This document shows positions 1-8,752 of a stretch of 64,000 bases of DNA, in pieces. Numbering within the stretch: position 1 is the stretch's first letter; each line of letters begins with the position of its first letter. Origin of the DNA: Actinospineispora acaciae DSM 45401 (lineage in GTDB: Bacteria > Actinomycetota > Actinomycetes > Mycobacteriales > Pseudonocardiaceae); assembly GCF_000620785.1 (NCBI RefSeq), contig NZ_JIAI01000007.1, forward strand, positions 248,001 through 312,000, in the 5' to 3' direction. Under the pieces are notes generated by a model that did no database searches, was not told the DNA's origin, and saw only the letters and a list, made by a program, of their open reading frames with translations. Made by a program: the position numbers and the translations under genes.

Positions 1-1
1 G

Positions 2-787
2 CTGACCCGCGCTACGACCTATGCGCATGCGGTCGTCAGCTCGACGGGATGGGCGATGCTTGCCGATGTGTACAGCGTCGTCTACGCCCTGGCGGCACGG
101 CATCGCTGGATGGATCTGGTCGAGATCGCCCCCGCACGGCAAGCATGGGCGGCCGCCCAGCAACCGAATCCTTTGGTCGCCGTCTGCGCTGGGCGCGACC
201 GCGCCGGCACATTTCTCAACTGCGGAGACTTCGACGGCGGGCTGACGGTGGTCGACAGGGCAATCATGGCCGCCGAGTCCACCCTGTCCGGGCCGGACAA
301 GGCGTTCGCCGCCGGTACGTTGCACCTTCGCGGCATGACCCTCGCGGGACGGCTCAATGACCGACACTTGGCACAGCGGCACATCCGTGCGGCGTGGGCA
401 GCCGCAACGGAGTTCCCGAACGACGTGCGGCTGCACAACCAGATCTTCGGACCAGCCAACACCGCCACCCATGTTCTGGCCACCGAGGGCGATCTCGGTC
501 GACCGCGTGAGGTGGTCCGCCTGGCAGACGAGCTGGCGAGCGGAGAAATCCGGCTACTGCCCCCTACCCGGCTGGGGCCGGTGCACATCAACACCGCCCG
601 TGCCCGGTTGGATCTCGGTGATCGTGACGGGGCGGAGGACTCGCTGCTCGATGCATGGGCTGTCGCCCCTCAGATGGCGCGCATCCATCCGATGAGCCTG
701 GAGGTGCTACGCGTACTGATCTCGCTGCACCGTCGGAGCAGCCCTCGTCTGGTCAAGCTGGCCCGACAGGCCGGGATCAATCTCTAG
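2..787 (+). CDS. C-terminal part of a TPR-containing (XRE-type) regulator, 5' end outside window
   Basis: The reading frame is open from base 2 to the TAG at 785-787, so the gene enters the window from the left and about 261 codons are visible. The protein is rich in Ala, Leu, Arg and Asp and built of repeated helix pairs (for example around GDFDGGLTVVDRA, LNDRHLAQRHIRAAW and LDLGDRDGAEDSLLDAW), which is the look of a tetratricopeptide-repeat domain. Actinomycetes carry many helix-turn-helix proteins whose C-terminal halves look like this; the DNA-binding half would lie upstream, so that part is inference. The nearest internal ATG (56) is unlikely to be the true start because the repeat pattern continues before it. 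No link to the downstream operon is visible. Confidence 0.6.
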   Translation: MTRATTYAHAVVSSTGWAMLADVYSVVYALAARHRWMDLVEIAPARQAWAAAQQPNPLVAVCAGRDRAGTFLNCGDFDGGLTVVDRAIMAAESTLSGPDKAFAAGTLHLRGMTLAGRLNDRHLAQRHIRAAWAAATEFPNDVRLHNQIFGPANTATHVLATEGDLGRPREVVRLADELASGEIRLLPPTRLGPVHINTARARLDLGDRDGAEDSLLDAWAVAPQMARIHPMSLEVLRVLISLHRRSSPRLVKLARQAGINL

Positions 788-928
788 GCTCCCGCCTGTC
801 TCTCAACGCCCATGAGTGACGCAGAGTAGGCGGCGCCACGGGGAGTGACCAGCTTGGCCGACCCGCGAGCGGCCATTCCGGCCCGCGATGCACATTGCAC
901 TGTTCTACCGCGCGCACCTGACAGATTG

Positions 929-993
929 CCTCGTGACCCGCGCCTCACCAGCGCCTACCGTTCAGCGTCAACGGTGACATCGGCGTCACGAGG
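929..993 (+). promoter_or_regulatory. Structured leader of the NCS1 permease operon with two alternative stems around the Shine-Dalgarno
   Basis: The 216-bp gap before the permease holds no gene. CCTCGTGAC (929-937) is perfectly complementary to GTCACGAGG (985-993), whose end overlaps the AGGAGG ribosome-binding site at 991-996. Between them lies a hairpin, ACCGTT (957-962) with AACGGT (970-975). A second GTGAC at 974-978 can instead pair locally with GTCAC (985-989) across a 6-nt loop, which would break both other stems and leave the ribosome site freer. I recognise no known riboswitch class. The pairing is visible; a switching role is inference. Confidence 0.4.
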
Positions 994-1003
994 AGGTCGC
1001 GCC

Positions 1004-2338
1004 ATGGGCAGCGTCGGGCACGTGGGGGTCGACGACTACGCGCTGGCACGGGTGCCGGCGGAGCAGCGGTACTCCTGGTGGACGGTCGCTGTGCAGCGGT
1101 TCGGCCAGGTGTCGGCGTTGAGCCAGTTCCTGTTGGGCTCGACGGTCGGGTTCGGCATGACGTTCTGGGGTGCGTTCTGGGCGTTCACGCTGGGGTCGGT
1201 GGTGTTGGAGCTGGTGTCCATCGGGGTCGGGGTGATCGGCGCGCGCGAGGGGCTGCAGACCTCGGTGCTGACCCGGTGGACGGGGTTCGGGCAGGGCGGC
1301 AGCGCGCTGATCGGGGTGGCCATCGGGGTCAGCCTGATCGGCTGGTTCGGCGTGCAGTCCGCGGTGTCGGCGGAGGGCCTGGTCAGGCTGATCGGGGTGC
1401 TGCCGGTGTGGGCGTGGGCGCTGGTGTTCGGGCTGGCGGTGACGTTCATCGTGCTGTGGGGGTTCGCCTCCATGAAGTGGGTGGCGTACCTGACGGTGCC
1501 GGCGTTCCTGGTGCTGGTGGGCTGGTCCATGTCTCGCGGGCTGCTGTCACATCCGATCGGGCAGCTGGTGGCCTCCGCCCCGGCGGGTCCGTCCATGTCG
1601 CTGCTGGAGGGCACCACACTGGTGGCCGGCGGGTTCATCGTGGGCGCCGTGATCACCCCGGACATGACCAGGTTCAACCGCGGCGCCGCCGACGTGGTGA
1701 AGCAGACGGTGCTGGGCTTCACCGTCGGGGAGTACCTGATCGGGCTGTCCGGGGTGCTGCTGGCGCACGCCGTCAGGTCCGACGACGTGATCACGATCGT
1801 GACGTCGTCGGTGGGCTGGGTCGGCACGCTGGTGATCATCCTGGGCACGTTGAAGATCAACGACTGGAACCTCTACAGCTCCGGGCTGGGCGTGGTGAAC
1901 TTCGTGTCCACCGTGTTCGGCAGGCGGGTGGACCGGGCGCTGGCCACGCTGCTGCTCGGCGTGGTGGGCAGCCTGCTCGCCGCCGGCGGCATCCTGGAGC
2001 GGTTCACCGGGTTCCTGACGCTGCTGGGCGTCTCCTTCCCGCCGATCGCCGGGATCATGGTCGCGGAGTACTTCGTGGTCAAGCGCTGGCGCCCGGAGCT
2101 GGAGCGCAGCCGCGCGGCCGGGACGCTGCCCGAGTCGGCGCCGACCTGGGTGCCGGCCACGCTGGTCATCTGGGTGGGCGCGGCGCTGCTGGGCGGGCTG
2201 GTGGACTGGGGCCTGCCGAGCATCAACTCGCTGGTCGCGGCGTTCGTGGCCTACGTCGCGGCCGGGAAGCTGGGGCTGCTGCGCGGCTTCGGGACCAGCC
2301 CCACGGTGTCGAGTGAGCTGCAACCTGTTCGCGACTGA
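1004..2338 (+). CDS. NCS1-family cytosine/purine/hydantoin-type permease
   Basis: 444 aa membrane protein with about 12 hydrophobic segments, the size and layout of the nucleobase:cation symporter-1 family (CodB, allantoin and hydantoin permeases). The N-terminal DDYALARVPAEQRYSWW followed by a first helix is typical of the CodB branch. I start at ATG 1004 because AGGAGG lies at 991-996 with a 7-nt spacer; the open frame runs back to 845 but that stretch has no transporter character. The next gene begins 9 nt after the stop, so it is co-transcribed with the HyuA-like and DUF917-type genes. It is probably the uptake system for a cyclic amide, (thio)hydantoin or nucleobase degraded by the operon; the exact substrate is unknown. 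Confidence 0.85.
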   Translation: MGSVGHVGVDDYALARVPAEQRYSWWTVAVQRFGQVSALSQFLLGSTVGFGMTFWGAFWAFTLGSVVLELVSIGVGVIGAREGLQTSVLTRWTGFGQGGSALIGVAIGVSLIGWFGVQSAVSAEGLVRLIGVLPVWAWALVFGLAVTFIVLWGFASMKWVAYLTVPAFLVLVGWSMSRGLLSHPIGQLVASAPAGPSMSLLEGTTLVAGGFIVGAVITPDMTRFNRGAADVVKQTVLGFTVGEYLIGLSGVLLAHAVRSDDVITIVTSSVGWVGTLVIILGTLKINDWNLYSSGLGVVNFVSTVFGRRVDRALATLLLGVVGSLLAAGGILERFTGFLTLLGVSFPPIAGIMVAEYFVVKRWRPELERSRAAGTLPESAPTWVPATLVIWVGAALLGGLVDWGLPSINSLVAAFVAYVAAGKLGLLRGFGTSPTVSSELQPVRD

Positions 2339-2347
2339 AGGAGTCTT

Positions 2348-3937
2348 ATGCGCATCGGTATCGATGTCGGAGGTACCAACACCGACGCCGTCCTGATGGA
2401 CTCGGCGGAGCCGGATCGGGTGCTGGCGGCGGTGAAGGCGGCCACCACGGCGGACGTCACCTCCGGCATCGTGGCCGCGCTGGACGGGCTGCAGCGCCAG
2501 CATGCGTTCGACCCGGCGGCGGTGCGGGCCGTGATGATCGGCACCACGCACTTCATCAACGCGCTGGTGGAGGCGCGGCGGTTGGCTCCGACGGCGGCGC
2601 TGCGGCTGGGGCTGCCCGCGACGGCGTCGCTGCCGCCGATGGTGGACTGGCCGTCGCGGCTGGTGGAGGCGATCCACGGGCGGGCGTACCTGGCGCACGG
2701 CGGGCACGAGTTCGACGGGCGGCACATCTCCCCGCTGGACGCCGGCGAGCTGCGCCGCCACGCCGCCGACATGGCCGCGCACGGGGTGCGCTCGGTCGCG
2801 GTGTCGTCGGTGTTCTCGCCGGTCAACGACGAGTTCGAGGTGCGGGCGGCGGAGATCCTGGCCGAGGAGCTGGGGCCGGAGCTGCCGGTGTCGCTGTCGC
2901 ACGAGATCGGCCGGGTCGGGCTGCTGGAGCGGGAGAACGCCACGATCATCAACGCCGCGCTGCGCGAGCTGGCGGCGAACATCGTGGACGCACTGGCCTC
3001 CTCGGTGGCCGGGCACGGCATCACCGCGCCGCTGTACCTGAGCCAGAACGACGGCACGCTGATGGACGTCGGCTACGCGCGGCGGTACCCGGTCGCGACG
3101 TTCGCGTCCGGGCCGACGAACTCGATGCGCGGCGCGGCGGTGCTGTCCGGGTTGTCCACCTGCGCGGTCGTCGACGTGGGGGGTACGACGACGGACGTGG
3201 GCGTGCTGACCGGAGGTTTCCCGCGCGAGGCCACGGTGGAGGTGAGCGTGGCCGGGATCCGCACGAACTTCCGGATGCCGGACGTGCTGAGCATCGGGTT
3301 GGGCGGCGGCAGCCTGGTGCGCGGCTCACAAGCCGACCTGACGGTGGGGCCGGACTCGGTGGGGTATCGGCTCACCGAGCGGGCGCTGGTGTTCGGCGGG
3401 GACACGCTGACGGCCACCGACATCGCGGTGGCGGCCGGGCGCGCGGACATCGGCGATCGTGCGCGGGTGAGCGACCTGCCGCCCGACGTGGTGCGCGCCG
3501 CGCTGGAGCGGATCGCGGCGGACGTGGCGGACACGGTGGACCGGATGCGGATCTCCGCCGACCCGCTGCCGGTGGTCGCGGTGGGCGGCGGGTCGGTGCT
3601 GCTGCCCGACGAGTTCCCCGGGCTCGGCGCGGTGAACCGGCCGGAGCACTTCGCGGTGGCCAACGCCATCGGCGCCGCGATCGCGCAGGTCGGCGGCGAG
3701 GTGGACAGGGTGTTCGCGATCGAGCCGGGGCACCGCGACGCCGCCGTCGACCAGGCGCGGCAGGAGGCGGTGGACCGGGCGGTGGTGGCCGGCGCGGACC
3801 CGGCCACCGTGGAGATCGTGGACTTCGACGAGGTGCCCATCCCCTACCTGCCGGGCAACGCCACCAGGATCCGCTGCAAGGCCGTCGGCGACCTGCGCAT
3901 CGAACAGGGCACGGCCGTCTCCGGGCAGGCCCGATGA
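2348..3937 (+). CDS. Hydantoinase/oxoprolinase family protein (HyuA-like)
   Basis: 529 aa protein of the HyuA family, an ATP-dependent ring-opening enzyme family acting on hydantoins or 5-oxoproline. The N-terminus MRIGIDVGGTNTDAV is the phosphate-binding loop of the actin/hexokinase fold, and a second one appears at AVVDVGGTTTDVGVL near residue 280. GIGGG-like glycine turns (LSIGLGGGSLV, VVAVGGGSVLL) follow. It is shorter than stand-alone HyuA (about 690 aa) and no HyuB gene is present; shorter forms of this kind are found beside former-DUF917 genes. AGGAG precedes the ATG. It overlaps the next gene by 4 nt (ATGA), implying translational coupling. The actual substrate is not predictable here. 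Confidence 0.85.
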   Translation: MRIGIDVGGTNTDAVLMDSAEPDRVLAAVKAATTADVTSGIVAALDGLQRQHAFDPAAVRAVMIGTTHFINALVEARRLAPTAALRLGLPATASLPPMVDWPSRLVEAIHGRAYLAHGGHEFDGRHISPLDAGELRRHAADMAAHGVRSVAVSSVFSPVNDEFEVRAAEILAEELGPELPVSLSHEIGRVGLLERENATIINAALRELAANIVDALASSVAGHGITAPLYLSQNDGTLMDVGYARRYPVATFASGPTNSMRGAAVLSGLSTCAVVDVGGTTTDVGVLTGGFPREATVEVSVAGIRTNFRMPDVLSIGLGGGSLVRGSQADLTVGPDSVGYRLTERALVFGGDTLTATDIAVAAGRADIGDRARVSDLPPDVVRAALERIAADVADTVDRMRISADPLPVVAVGGGSVLLPDEFPGLGAVNRPEHFAVANAIGAAIAQVGGEVDRVFAIEPGHRDAAVDQARQEAVDRAVVAGADPATVEIVDFDEVPIPYLPGNATRIRCKAVGDLRIEQGTAVSGQAR

Positions 3938-5007
3938 CCGAGGAGAACATGATCGCCGCCGAGGACGTCGAGGCCCTGGCCAGGGGCGCGGCGGTGCTCG
4001 GCACCGGGGGCGGCGGCGACCCGTACGTGGGCCGGCTGCTCGCCGAGCAGGCGCTGCGCGAGCACGGCCCGATCCACCTGGTACCGCCGTCGAAGCTGGA
4101 CGACGACGCCCGCGTGTTCCCGATCGCCATGATGGGCGCGCCCACGGTCATGGTGGAGAAGACGCCGTCCGTACACCTGATCGGCGCCGCCGTGACCGCC
4201 CTCGCCGACCACCTCGGCGTCACCCCCACCCACCTGGCCTGCATCGAGGCCGGCGGCATCAACTCGACGATCCCGCTGGTCGCCGCCGCGCAGCTGGACC
4301 TGCCGCTGGTGGACGGGGACGGCATGGGGCGGGCGTTCCCCGAGCTGCAGATGGTGCTGCCCACGCTGGTCGGCGTCTCCTGCTCGCCGATGTCGATCGC
4401 CGACGAGAAGGGCAACGTCGGCATGCTGCACACCATCGACAACCACTGGTCGGAGGCGCTGGCCCGGTCGGTGACGATCACGATGGGCTGCTCGGCGATC
4501 ATCTCCAACTACATGCTGACCGGCGCGCAGGCCCGCGACTCGCTGGTGGCCGGCACGCTGAGCCTGTGCCGGCGGCTCGGCGAGCGGATCGCGGCGGTCA
4601 GGGCCGAACACGGCGACCCGGTGGCGGCGGCCGCCGACGAGCTGGGCGGGCGGCTGCTGCACGTGGGCAAGGTGACCGACGTGGCCCGCCGCACCACCAC
4701 CGGCTTCGCGCGCGGCGACGCGATGGTCACCGGCCCGGACGGGGTGCTGGAGCTGCGCTTCCAGAACGAGCACCTGGTCGCGCTGCGCGACGGCGAGCCG
4801 CTGGTCACCACGCCGGACCTGATCATCGTCCTGGATACCGAGAGCGGCGAGCCGGTGACCACCGAGGCGCTGCGCTTCGGCCACCGGGTCAGCGTGATCG
4901 GCGCGCCGGCCGACGAGCGCTGGCACTCCCCGGAGGGGCTGGAGCTGGTCGGGCCGAGGTACTTCGGCTACTCGATCGACCCGGTACGGGTGTGGGGGAC
5001 GCGATGA
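3934..5007 (+). CDS. Former-DUF917 (S-methyl-thiohydantoin desulfurase-like) protein, first of three
   Basis: 357 aa protein of the former DUF917 family, to my knowledge now described by Pfam as S-methyl-thiohydantoin desulfurase-like after work on ergothioneine breakdown. Family marks visible: LGTGGGGDPYVGRLL near residue 25, AMMGAPTVMVEK near 70, IEAGGINS near 105, DGDGMGRAFPELQM near 130, and a C-terminal part with GKVTDVARRTTTGFARG and FQNEHLVAL. It overlaps HyuA upstream and the next paralogue downstream, each by ATGA. Together with HyuA these proteins probably carry out successive steps or form a complex on a (thio)hydantoin-like ring. Substrate and reaction order are inference. Confidence 0.8.
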   Translation: MTEENMIAAEDVEALARGAAVLGTGGGGDPYVGRLLAEQALREHGPIHLVPPSKLDDDARVFPIAMMGAPTVMVEKTPSVHLIGAAVTALADHLGVTPTHLACIEAGGINSTIPLVAAAQLDLPLVDGDGMGRAFPELQMVLPTLVGVSCSPMSIADEKGNVGMLHTIDNHWSEALARSVTITMGCSAIISNYMLTGAQARDSLVAGTLSLCRRLGERIAAVRAEHGDPVAAAADELGGRLLHVGKVTDVARRTTTGFARGDAMVTGPDGVLELRFQNEHLVALRDGEPLVTTPDLIIVLDTESGEPVTTEALRFGHRVSVIGAPADERWHSPEGLELVGPRYFGYSIDPVRVWGTR

Positions 5008-6119
5008 GCTGGATGCTGCGACCGGAGGACCTGCCCGACCTGGCGCGCGGGGCCGCGCTCCTGGGCACCGGGGGCGGCGGCGACCCGCACATCGGCCGGC
5101 TGATGGTGGCCGAGGCGATGAGGCGGCACGGGCCGGTCACGGTGCTCGACCCCGACGAGGTGGCGGACGGCTCGTTCGTGATCCCGACCGCCATGATGGG
5201 CGCGCCCACCGTCATGGTGGAGAAGATCCCGCGCGGCGACGAGGCGGTGCTGTCGCTGCGCGCGCTGGAGCGCCACCTGGGCCGCACGGCGGACGCCACC
5301 ATGCCGATCGAGTGCGGCGGCATCAACTCGATGATCCCGCTGGTGGTGGCCGCCACGACCGGGCTGCCGGTGGTGGACGCGGACGGCATGGGCCGGGCGT
5401 TCCCCGAGCTGCAGATGGAGACGTTCGGGGTCTACGGCGTGCCCGGCTCGCCGATGGTGGTCAGTGGCGACCACGGCGAGTCGGTGCTGATCGACACCGG
5501 CGCGGACAACCGCCGGATGGAGTGGCTGGCGCGCGGGGCGACCATCCGGATGGGCGGCGCGGCGCTGATCGCCGAGTACGCGATGAGCGGCGCCGAGGTC
5601 AAACGGACGGCCGTACCGAACACGCTGTCGCTCGGCCTCACGCTCGGCAGGGCCATCCGGGAGGCCCGCGAGCAGCTGCGCGACCCGATCTCCGCGCTGG
5701 CCGAGGCGCTGGCCCCGACCCTGTACGCGCACCTGCGGGTGCTGTTCGCCGGCAAGGTCACCGACGTGGAGCGGCGCACGGTGGACGGCTTCGCCCGGGG
5801 CCGCGCCCGGTTCACCTCGTTCGACGGCGGCTCCACGCTGCGCACCGAGTTCCAGAACGAGAACCTGGTCGCCGAGGTGGACGGCGAGGTCGTCTGCATC
5901 GTGCCGGACCTGATCTGCGTGCTCGAGGCCGAGTCCGCCGAGCCGATCACCGCCGAGTCGTTACGGTACGGCCAGCGGGTGGTCGTCGTCGGGATCTCGA
6001 CACCGGAGATCATGCGCACGCCGGAGGCGTTGGCTACGTTCGGGCCGTCGTGCTTCGGCCTGGACCGGCCGTTCCTTCCGGTCGAGGCCGAGGCTCGTGA
6101 GTGGCGGGTGTGGCTGTAG
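5004..6119 (+). CDS. Former-DUF917 (S-methyl-thiohydantoin desulfurase-like) protein, second of three
   Basis: 371 aa paralogue of the preceding gene. The same motifs recur: LGTGGGGDPHIGRLM, AMMGAPTVMVEK, IECGGINS, DADGMGRAFPELQM, GKVTDVERRTVDGFARG and FQNENLVAE. The ATG at 5004 overlaps the previous stop (ATGA), which fixes the start; the open frame before it is only a shadow of the first copy. The close match to copy one, motif by motif, suggests a tandem duplication with retained function, or two subunits of one enzyme. The last codons (…EWRVWL) are encoded by a degenerate copy of the window's CGTGAGTGG hairpin element, see 6096-6132. Confidence 0.8.
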   Translation: MSWMLRPEDLPDLARGAALLGTGGGGDPHIGRLMVAEAMRRHGPVTVLDPDEVADGSFVIPTAMMGAPTVMVEKIPRGDEAVLSLRALERHLGRTADATMPIECGGINSMIPLVVAATTGLPVVDADGMGRAFPELQMETFGVYGVPGSPMVVSGDHGESVLIDTGADNRRMEWLARGATIRMGGAALIAEYAMSGAEVKRTAVPNTLSLGLTLGRAIREAREQLRDPISALAEALAPTLYAHLRVLFAGKVTDVERRTVDGFARGRARFTSFDGGSTLRTEFQNENLVAEVDGEVVCIVPDLICVLEAESAEPITAESLRYGQRVVVVGISTPEIMRTPEALATFGPSCFGLDRPFLPVEAEAREWRVWL

Positions 6120-6132
6120 CTCGTCACTCACG
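6096..6132 (+). repeat. Degenerate member of the CGTGAGTG...CACTCACG hairpin family at the 3' end of the second DUF917 gene
   Basis: CGTGAGTG (6096-6103) and CACTCACG (6125-6132) form an 8-bp stem around the stop codon. The outer arm matches the five complete hairpins of this window (16243, 17339, 31997, 38155, 61927), but the inner arm is not paired. It also lies just before the GGAGG (6138-6142) of the third DUF917 gene. It could be a decayed family member or a coincidence. Confidence 0.35.
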
Positions 6133-6147
6133 GCATCGGAGGTGAGT

Positions 6148-7254
6148 GTGAGGCTGCGGCCCGAGGACGTGGACGCGTTCGTCGTGGGCCTGGCGCTGCT
6201 CGGTTCGGGCGGTGGCGGTGACGCGCTGCCCTACCGGCAGGCGCTGCGCACCGCGCTGCCCGCCGACGGGCTGGAGCTGCACGACCCGGCCGCGCTCGGC
6301 GACGGGCCGGTGCTGCCGGTGGGCATGATCGGCGCCACCCGGATGTACGCCGAGAAGCTGCCGGGCGGGCAGGAGATCCCGCGCGCGGTGCGGGCGCTGG
6401 CCCGCTGGACGGGGGTCGAGCCGGTCGCGGTGATGCCGTACGAGGGCGCCGGGCTGAACGGAGCGCTGGCCACCATGGCCGCCGCGCAGCTCGGGTTGCC
6501 GCTGGTCGACGCCGACCTGATGGGCCGCGCGCTGCCCCGGCTGGACCAGATCAGCCGTGCGGTGGAGGGCGGCGCCGTCACGCCGTTCGCGATGTGCGAC
6601 CCGGGCGGGCAGACGGTCCTGGTCGACTCCGTGGACCCGGTCGGGCTGGAGCGCACCGCGCGGGCGTTCGTCGCGCACGGCGGCGGCTGGGCCGGGACGG
6701 CGATGGTGGCGGAGCCGGCGCGGGCGCTCGGGCGCACGGCCTGTGTCGGCACCCTGGGGCGGGCGCTGCGGGTGGGGCGGGCGCACCTGGGGCTGCCCGA
6801 GAAGGCCGCGCCGGAGCACGTCGCCGAGGTGCTCGGCGGGCGGCTGCTCGGCACCGGTCGGGTGGCCGACATCAGCCGGCAGCGCTCGGCGTCGTTCGGG
6901 CGGGCCAGCATCACCGTGCTCGCGGCCAGGGCCGGCCGGGACGGAGCGGGCGGCGCGGTGCTGCGGCTGGAGGCGGAGAACGAGTACCTGCTGGTGCTGT
7001 GCGACGGCGAGCCGGCGGCCAGCTGCCCGGACCTGCTGTGCGTGCTGGACCGGCGGACGGCCACGCCGATCGCGGTGGACTCGCTGCGTCCCGGCGACGA
7101 CGTGATGGTGCTGGCGCTGCCGGGCCCGCCGTGGTGGCGGGAGTCGCGGCGGCGGCTGCGGCGGGTCGGGCCGCGCGCGTTCGGGCTGGGCTGCGACCCG
7201 GTGCTGCTGCCCTCCGGTGCTGGCGCGGGCGACCCGGTGGCGGTGGCGCCGTGA
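6148..7254 (+). CDS. Divergent former-DUF917 family protein, third of three
   Basis: 368 aa. GTG 6148 is chosen because GGAGG (6138-6142) sits 5 nt upstream and the reading then begins RLRPEDVDAF like its neighbours; in-frame starts at 6097 and 6142 are possible. It keeps the glycine loop (LLGSGGGGDALPYRQAL), the GMIGATRMYAEK segment, the DADLMGRALPRLDQ segment and the C-terminal domain (GRVADISRQRSASFGRA). It differs from the other two at family positions: GMIGA for AMMGA, YEGAGLN for ECGGIN, and ALPRLDQ for AFPELQM. These changes at likely active-site loops suggest another substrate or a non-catalytic subunit. Its stop overlaps the GTG of the PucR regulator. Confidence 0.75.
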   Translation: MRLRPEDVDAFVVGLALLGSGGGGDALPYRQALRTALPADGLELHDPAALGDGPVLPVGMIGATRMYAEKLPGGQEIPRAVRALARWTGVEPVAVMPYEGAGLNGALATMAAAQLGLPLVDADLMGRALPRLDQISRAVEGGAVTPFAMCDPGGQTVLVDSVDPVGLERTARAFVAHGGGWAGTAMVAEPARALGRTACVGTLGRALRVGRAHLGLPEKAAPEHVAEVLGGRLLGTGRVADISRQRSASFGRASITVLAARAGRDGAGGAVLRLEAENEYLLVLCDGEPAASCPDLLCVLDRRTATPIAVDSLRPGDDVMVLALPGPPWWRESRRRLRRVGPRAFGLGCDPVLLPSGAGAGDPVAVAP

Positions 7255-8726
7255 CCGGCGAGGGCGGGGTGCGGCTGCGCGCGCTGCTCGGGCACCCGGA
7301 CTGGTCGCGGGTCGGCGTGCTGGCCGGGGTGGACCCGGTGGATCCGACGGTGCGCGCGGTGGTCGCGGTGCCCGACCTGGCCGCCGAGCCCAAGGACATG
7401 GCCGGCGCGCTGTTCGCCGTGGTGCTGTCCGCGCCCCGGGAGGACTGGCACCTGGACGCGCTGCTGCGGCGGGCCGGCGCGGCGCGGGTGGCCGCCGTGC
7501 TCCTGCCCGGCACCGCGCCGCTGCAGCCGGCCAGCCACGCGCTCGCGGCCAGGATCGGGCTGCCCGTGCTCGGCGCCGAGGACCCGCTGGCCGCCACGCT
7601 CGCCGCCGCCCGACTGATCCACCAGCCCGACCTGGTGGTGGCCGACCTGGTGGCGCGCACGGTGGCCGCCTGCGCGAGCTCGAGGGACACCGGCGTCGAC
7701 GCCCTGGTCGCCGAGCTGGCCCGGGTGTGGCGCCGCCCGGTGTGGCTGCTCGACGCGGCGGACCGGGTGGTGGCCGGGCCGGAACCGGGGCCGTCCGGGA
7801 CCGACGTGCGCCAGCTGCCGGTGGGCGCCGACGTGCCGGGCGCGCGGCTGGCGGCCGAGGTACCGACCGGGGTGCCCGCCGAGGCCGCGTCGGTGACCGC
7901 CGCGCTCGCCGTCGCGGTGCAGGCGGTGGGCCGGCGGCTGGCCGGGCAGCGGCTGGCGGTGGAACGCGACGCGCGGCTGCGGATGGCGCTGCTGGCCGAG
8001 ATCGTCGCGCACGGCGGCGAGCTGCCGGCCGGCACCCGGCGGCGGGCCATCGACGCGGGCTGGCAGCTGGAGGGCTGGCACGTCGGGGTCCGCATCGACG
8101 CGCCCGGCACGGTCGACCCGGTGGCGACCCGGCCGCACGTGCTGCGCGCCGCGGACTCGGCCGGGCTGCGGGCGGTGGTGGTGGAGCAGGGCTCCGGCTG
8201 GGGGCTGTGGTCCACGTTCGACCAGCGGCCCGGGCCGGCCGAGCTGCAGCGGCACGCCTCGGCGGCGCGGGCGGCGCACTGGGAGCTGCGCGCGTCGCTG
8301 TCCACGTCGATGGGCGTCGGGCGGGCGCACCACGGGGTGTCCGGGCTGGCCCGCACCCTCGGTGAGGCCGGCGACGCCGCGCGGCTGGCCGCCGGCCGCT
8401 CCACCGGCGGGCACTTCGTGCACGTCGACCGGATGGGCCTTGGCCAGATGCTGCTGGCCTGGACCGGCACCGACACGTTCCTGCCGGCGGCCACGTCACT
8501 GCTCGAACCGCTGCGCGGCCAGCCCGGCGACCTGCTGGTGACGCTGCGCGCGTTCCTGGACGCCGAGTCCTCGCTGACCGAGACAGCCGCCGTGCTCGGC
8601 GTGCACCGCAACACCGTGGCCGCCCGTATCGCCCGGGTCCGTGACCTGCTCGGCGTCGAGCTCACCGACCCCGACGAGCGGCTGGCGCTGCACCTGGCCT
8701 GCCGAGGCGTGACCCTGCACGGCTGA
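7251..8726 (+). CDS. PucR-family transcriptional regulator
   Basis: 491 aa regulator. The N-terminal about 125 residues are a PucR-type sensor domain (start VRLRALLGHPDW, then PREDWHLDALLRRAGAARV and a conserved VVADLV). The C-terminus is the CdaR/PucR helix-turn-helix: LVTLRAFLDAESSLTETA, then LGVHRNTVAARIARV. PucR proteins control purine, allantoin, hydantoin and related ring-catabolism genes and respond to the substrate or an intermediate. The GTG start at 7251 overlaps the previous stop (GTGA), so the regulator is translated with the operon it most likely controls. The reading frame is open long before 7251, but that is the shadow of the DUF917 gene. Confidence 0.88.
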   Translation: MTGEGGVRLRALLGHPDWSRVGVLAGVDPVDPTVRAVVAVPDLAAEPKDMAGALFAVVLSAPREDWHLDALLRRAGAARVAAVLLPGTAPLQPASHALAARIGLPVLGAEDPLAATLAAARLIHQPDLVVADLVARTVAACASSRDTGVDALVAELARVWRRPVWLLDAADRVVAGPEPGPSGTDVRQLPVGADVPGARLAAEVPTGVPAEAASVTAALAVAVQAVGRRLAGQRLAVERDARLRMALLAEIVAHGGELPAGTRRRAIDAGWQLEGWHVGVRIDAPGTVDPVATRPHVLRAADSAGLRAVVVEQGSGWGLWSTFDQRPGPAELQRHASAARAAHWELRASLSTSMGVGRAHHGVSGLARTLGEAGDAARLAAGRSTGGHFVHVDRMGLGQMLLAWTGTDTFLPAATSLLEPLRGQPGDLLVTLRAFLDAESSLTETAAVLGVHRNTVAARIARVRDLLGVELTDPDERLALHLACRGVTLHG

Positions 8727-8752
8727 CACCGTGCTCGGGCCGGTACGCCCGG

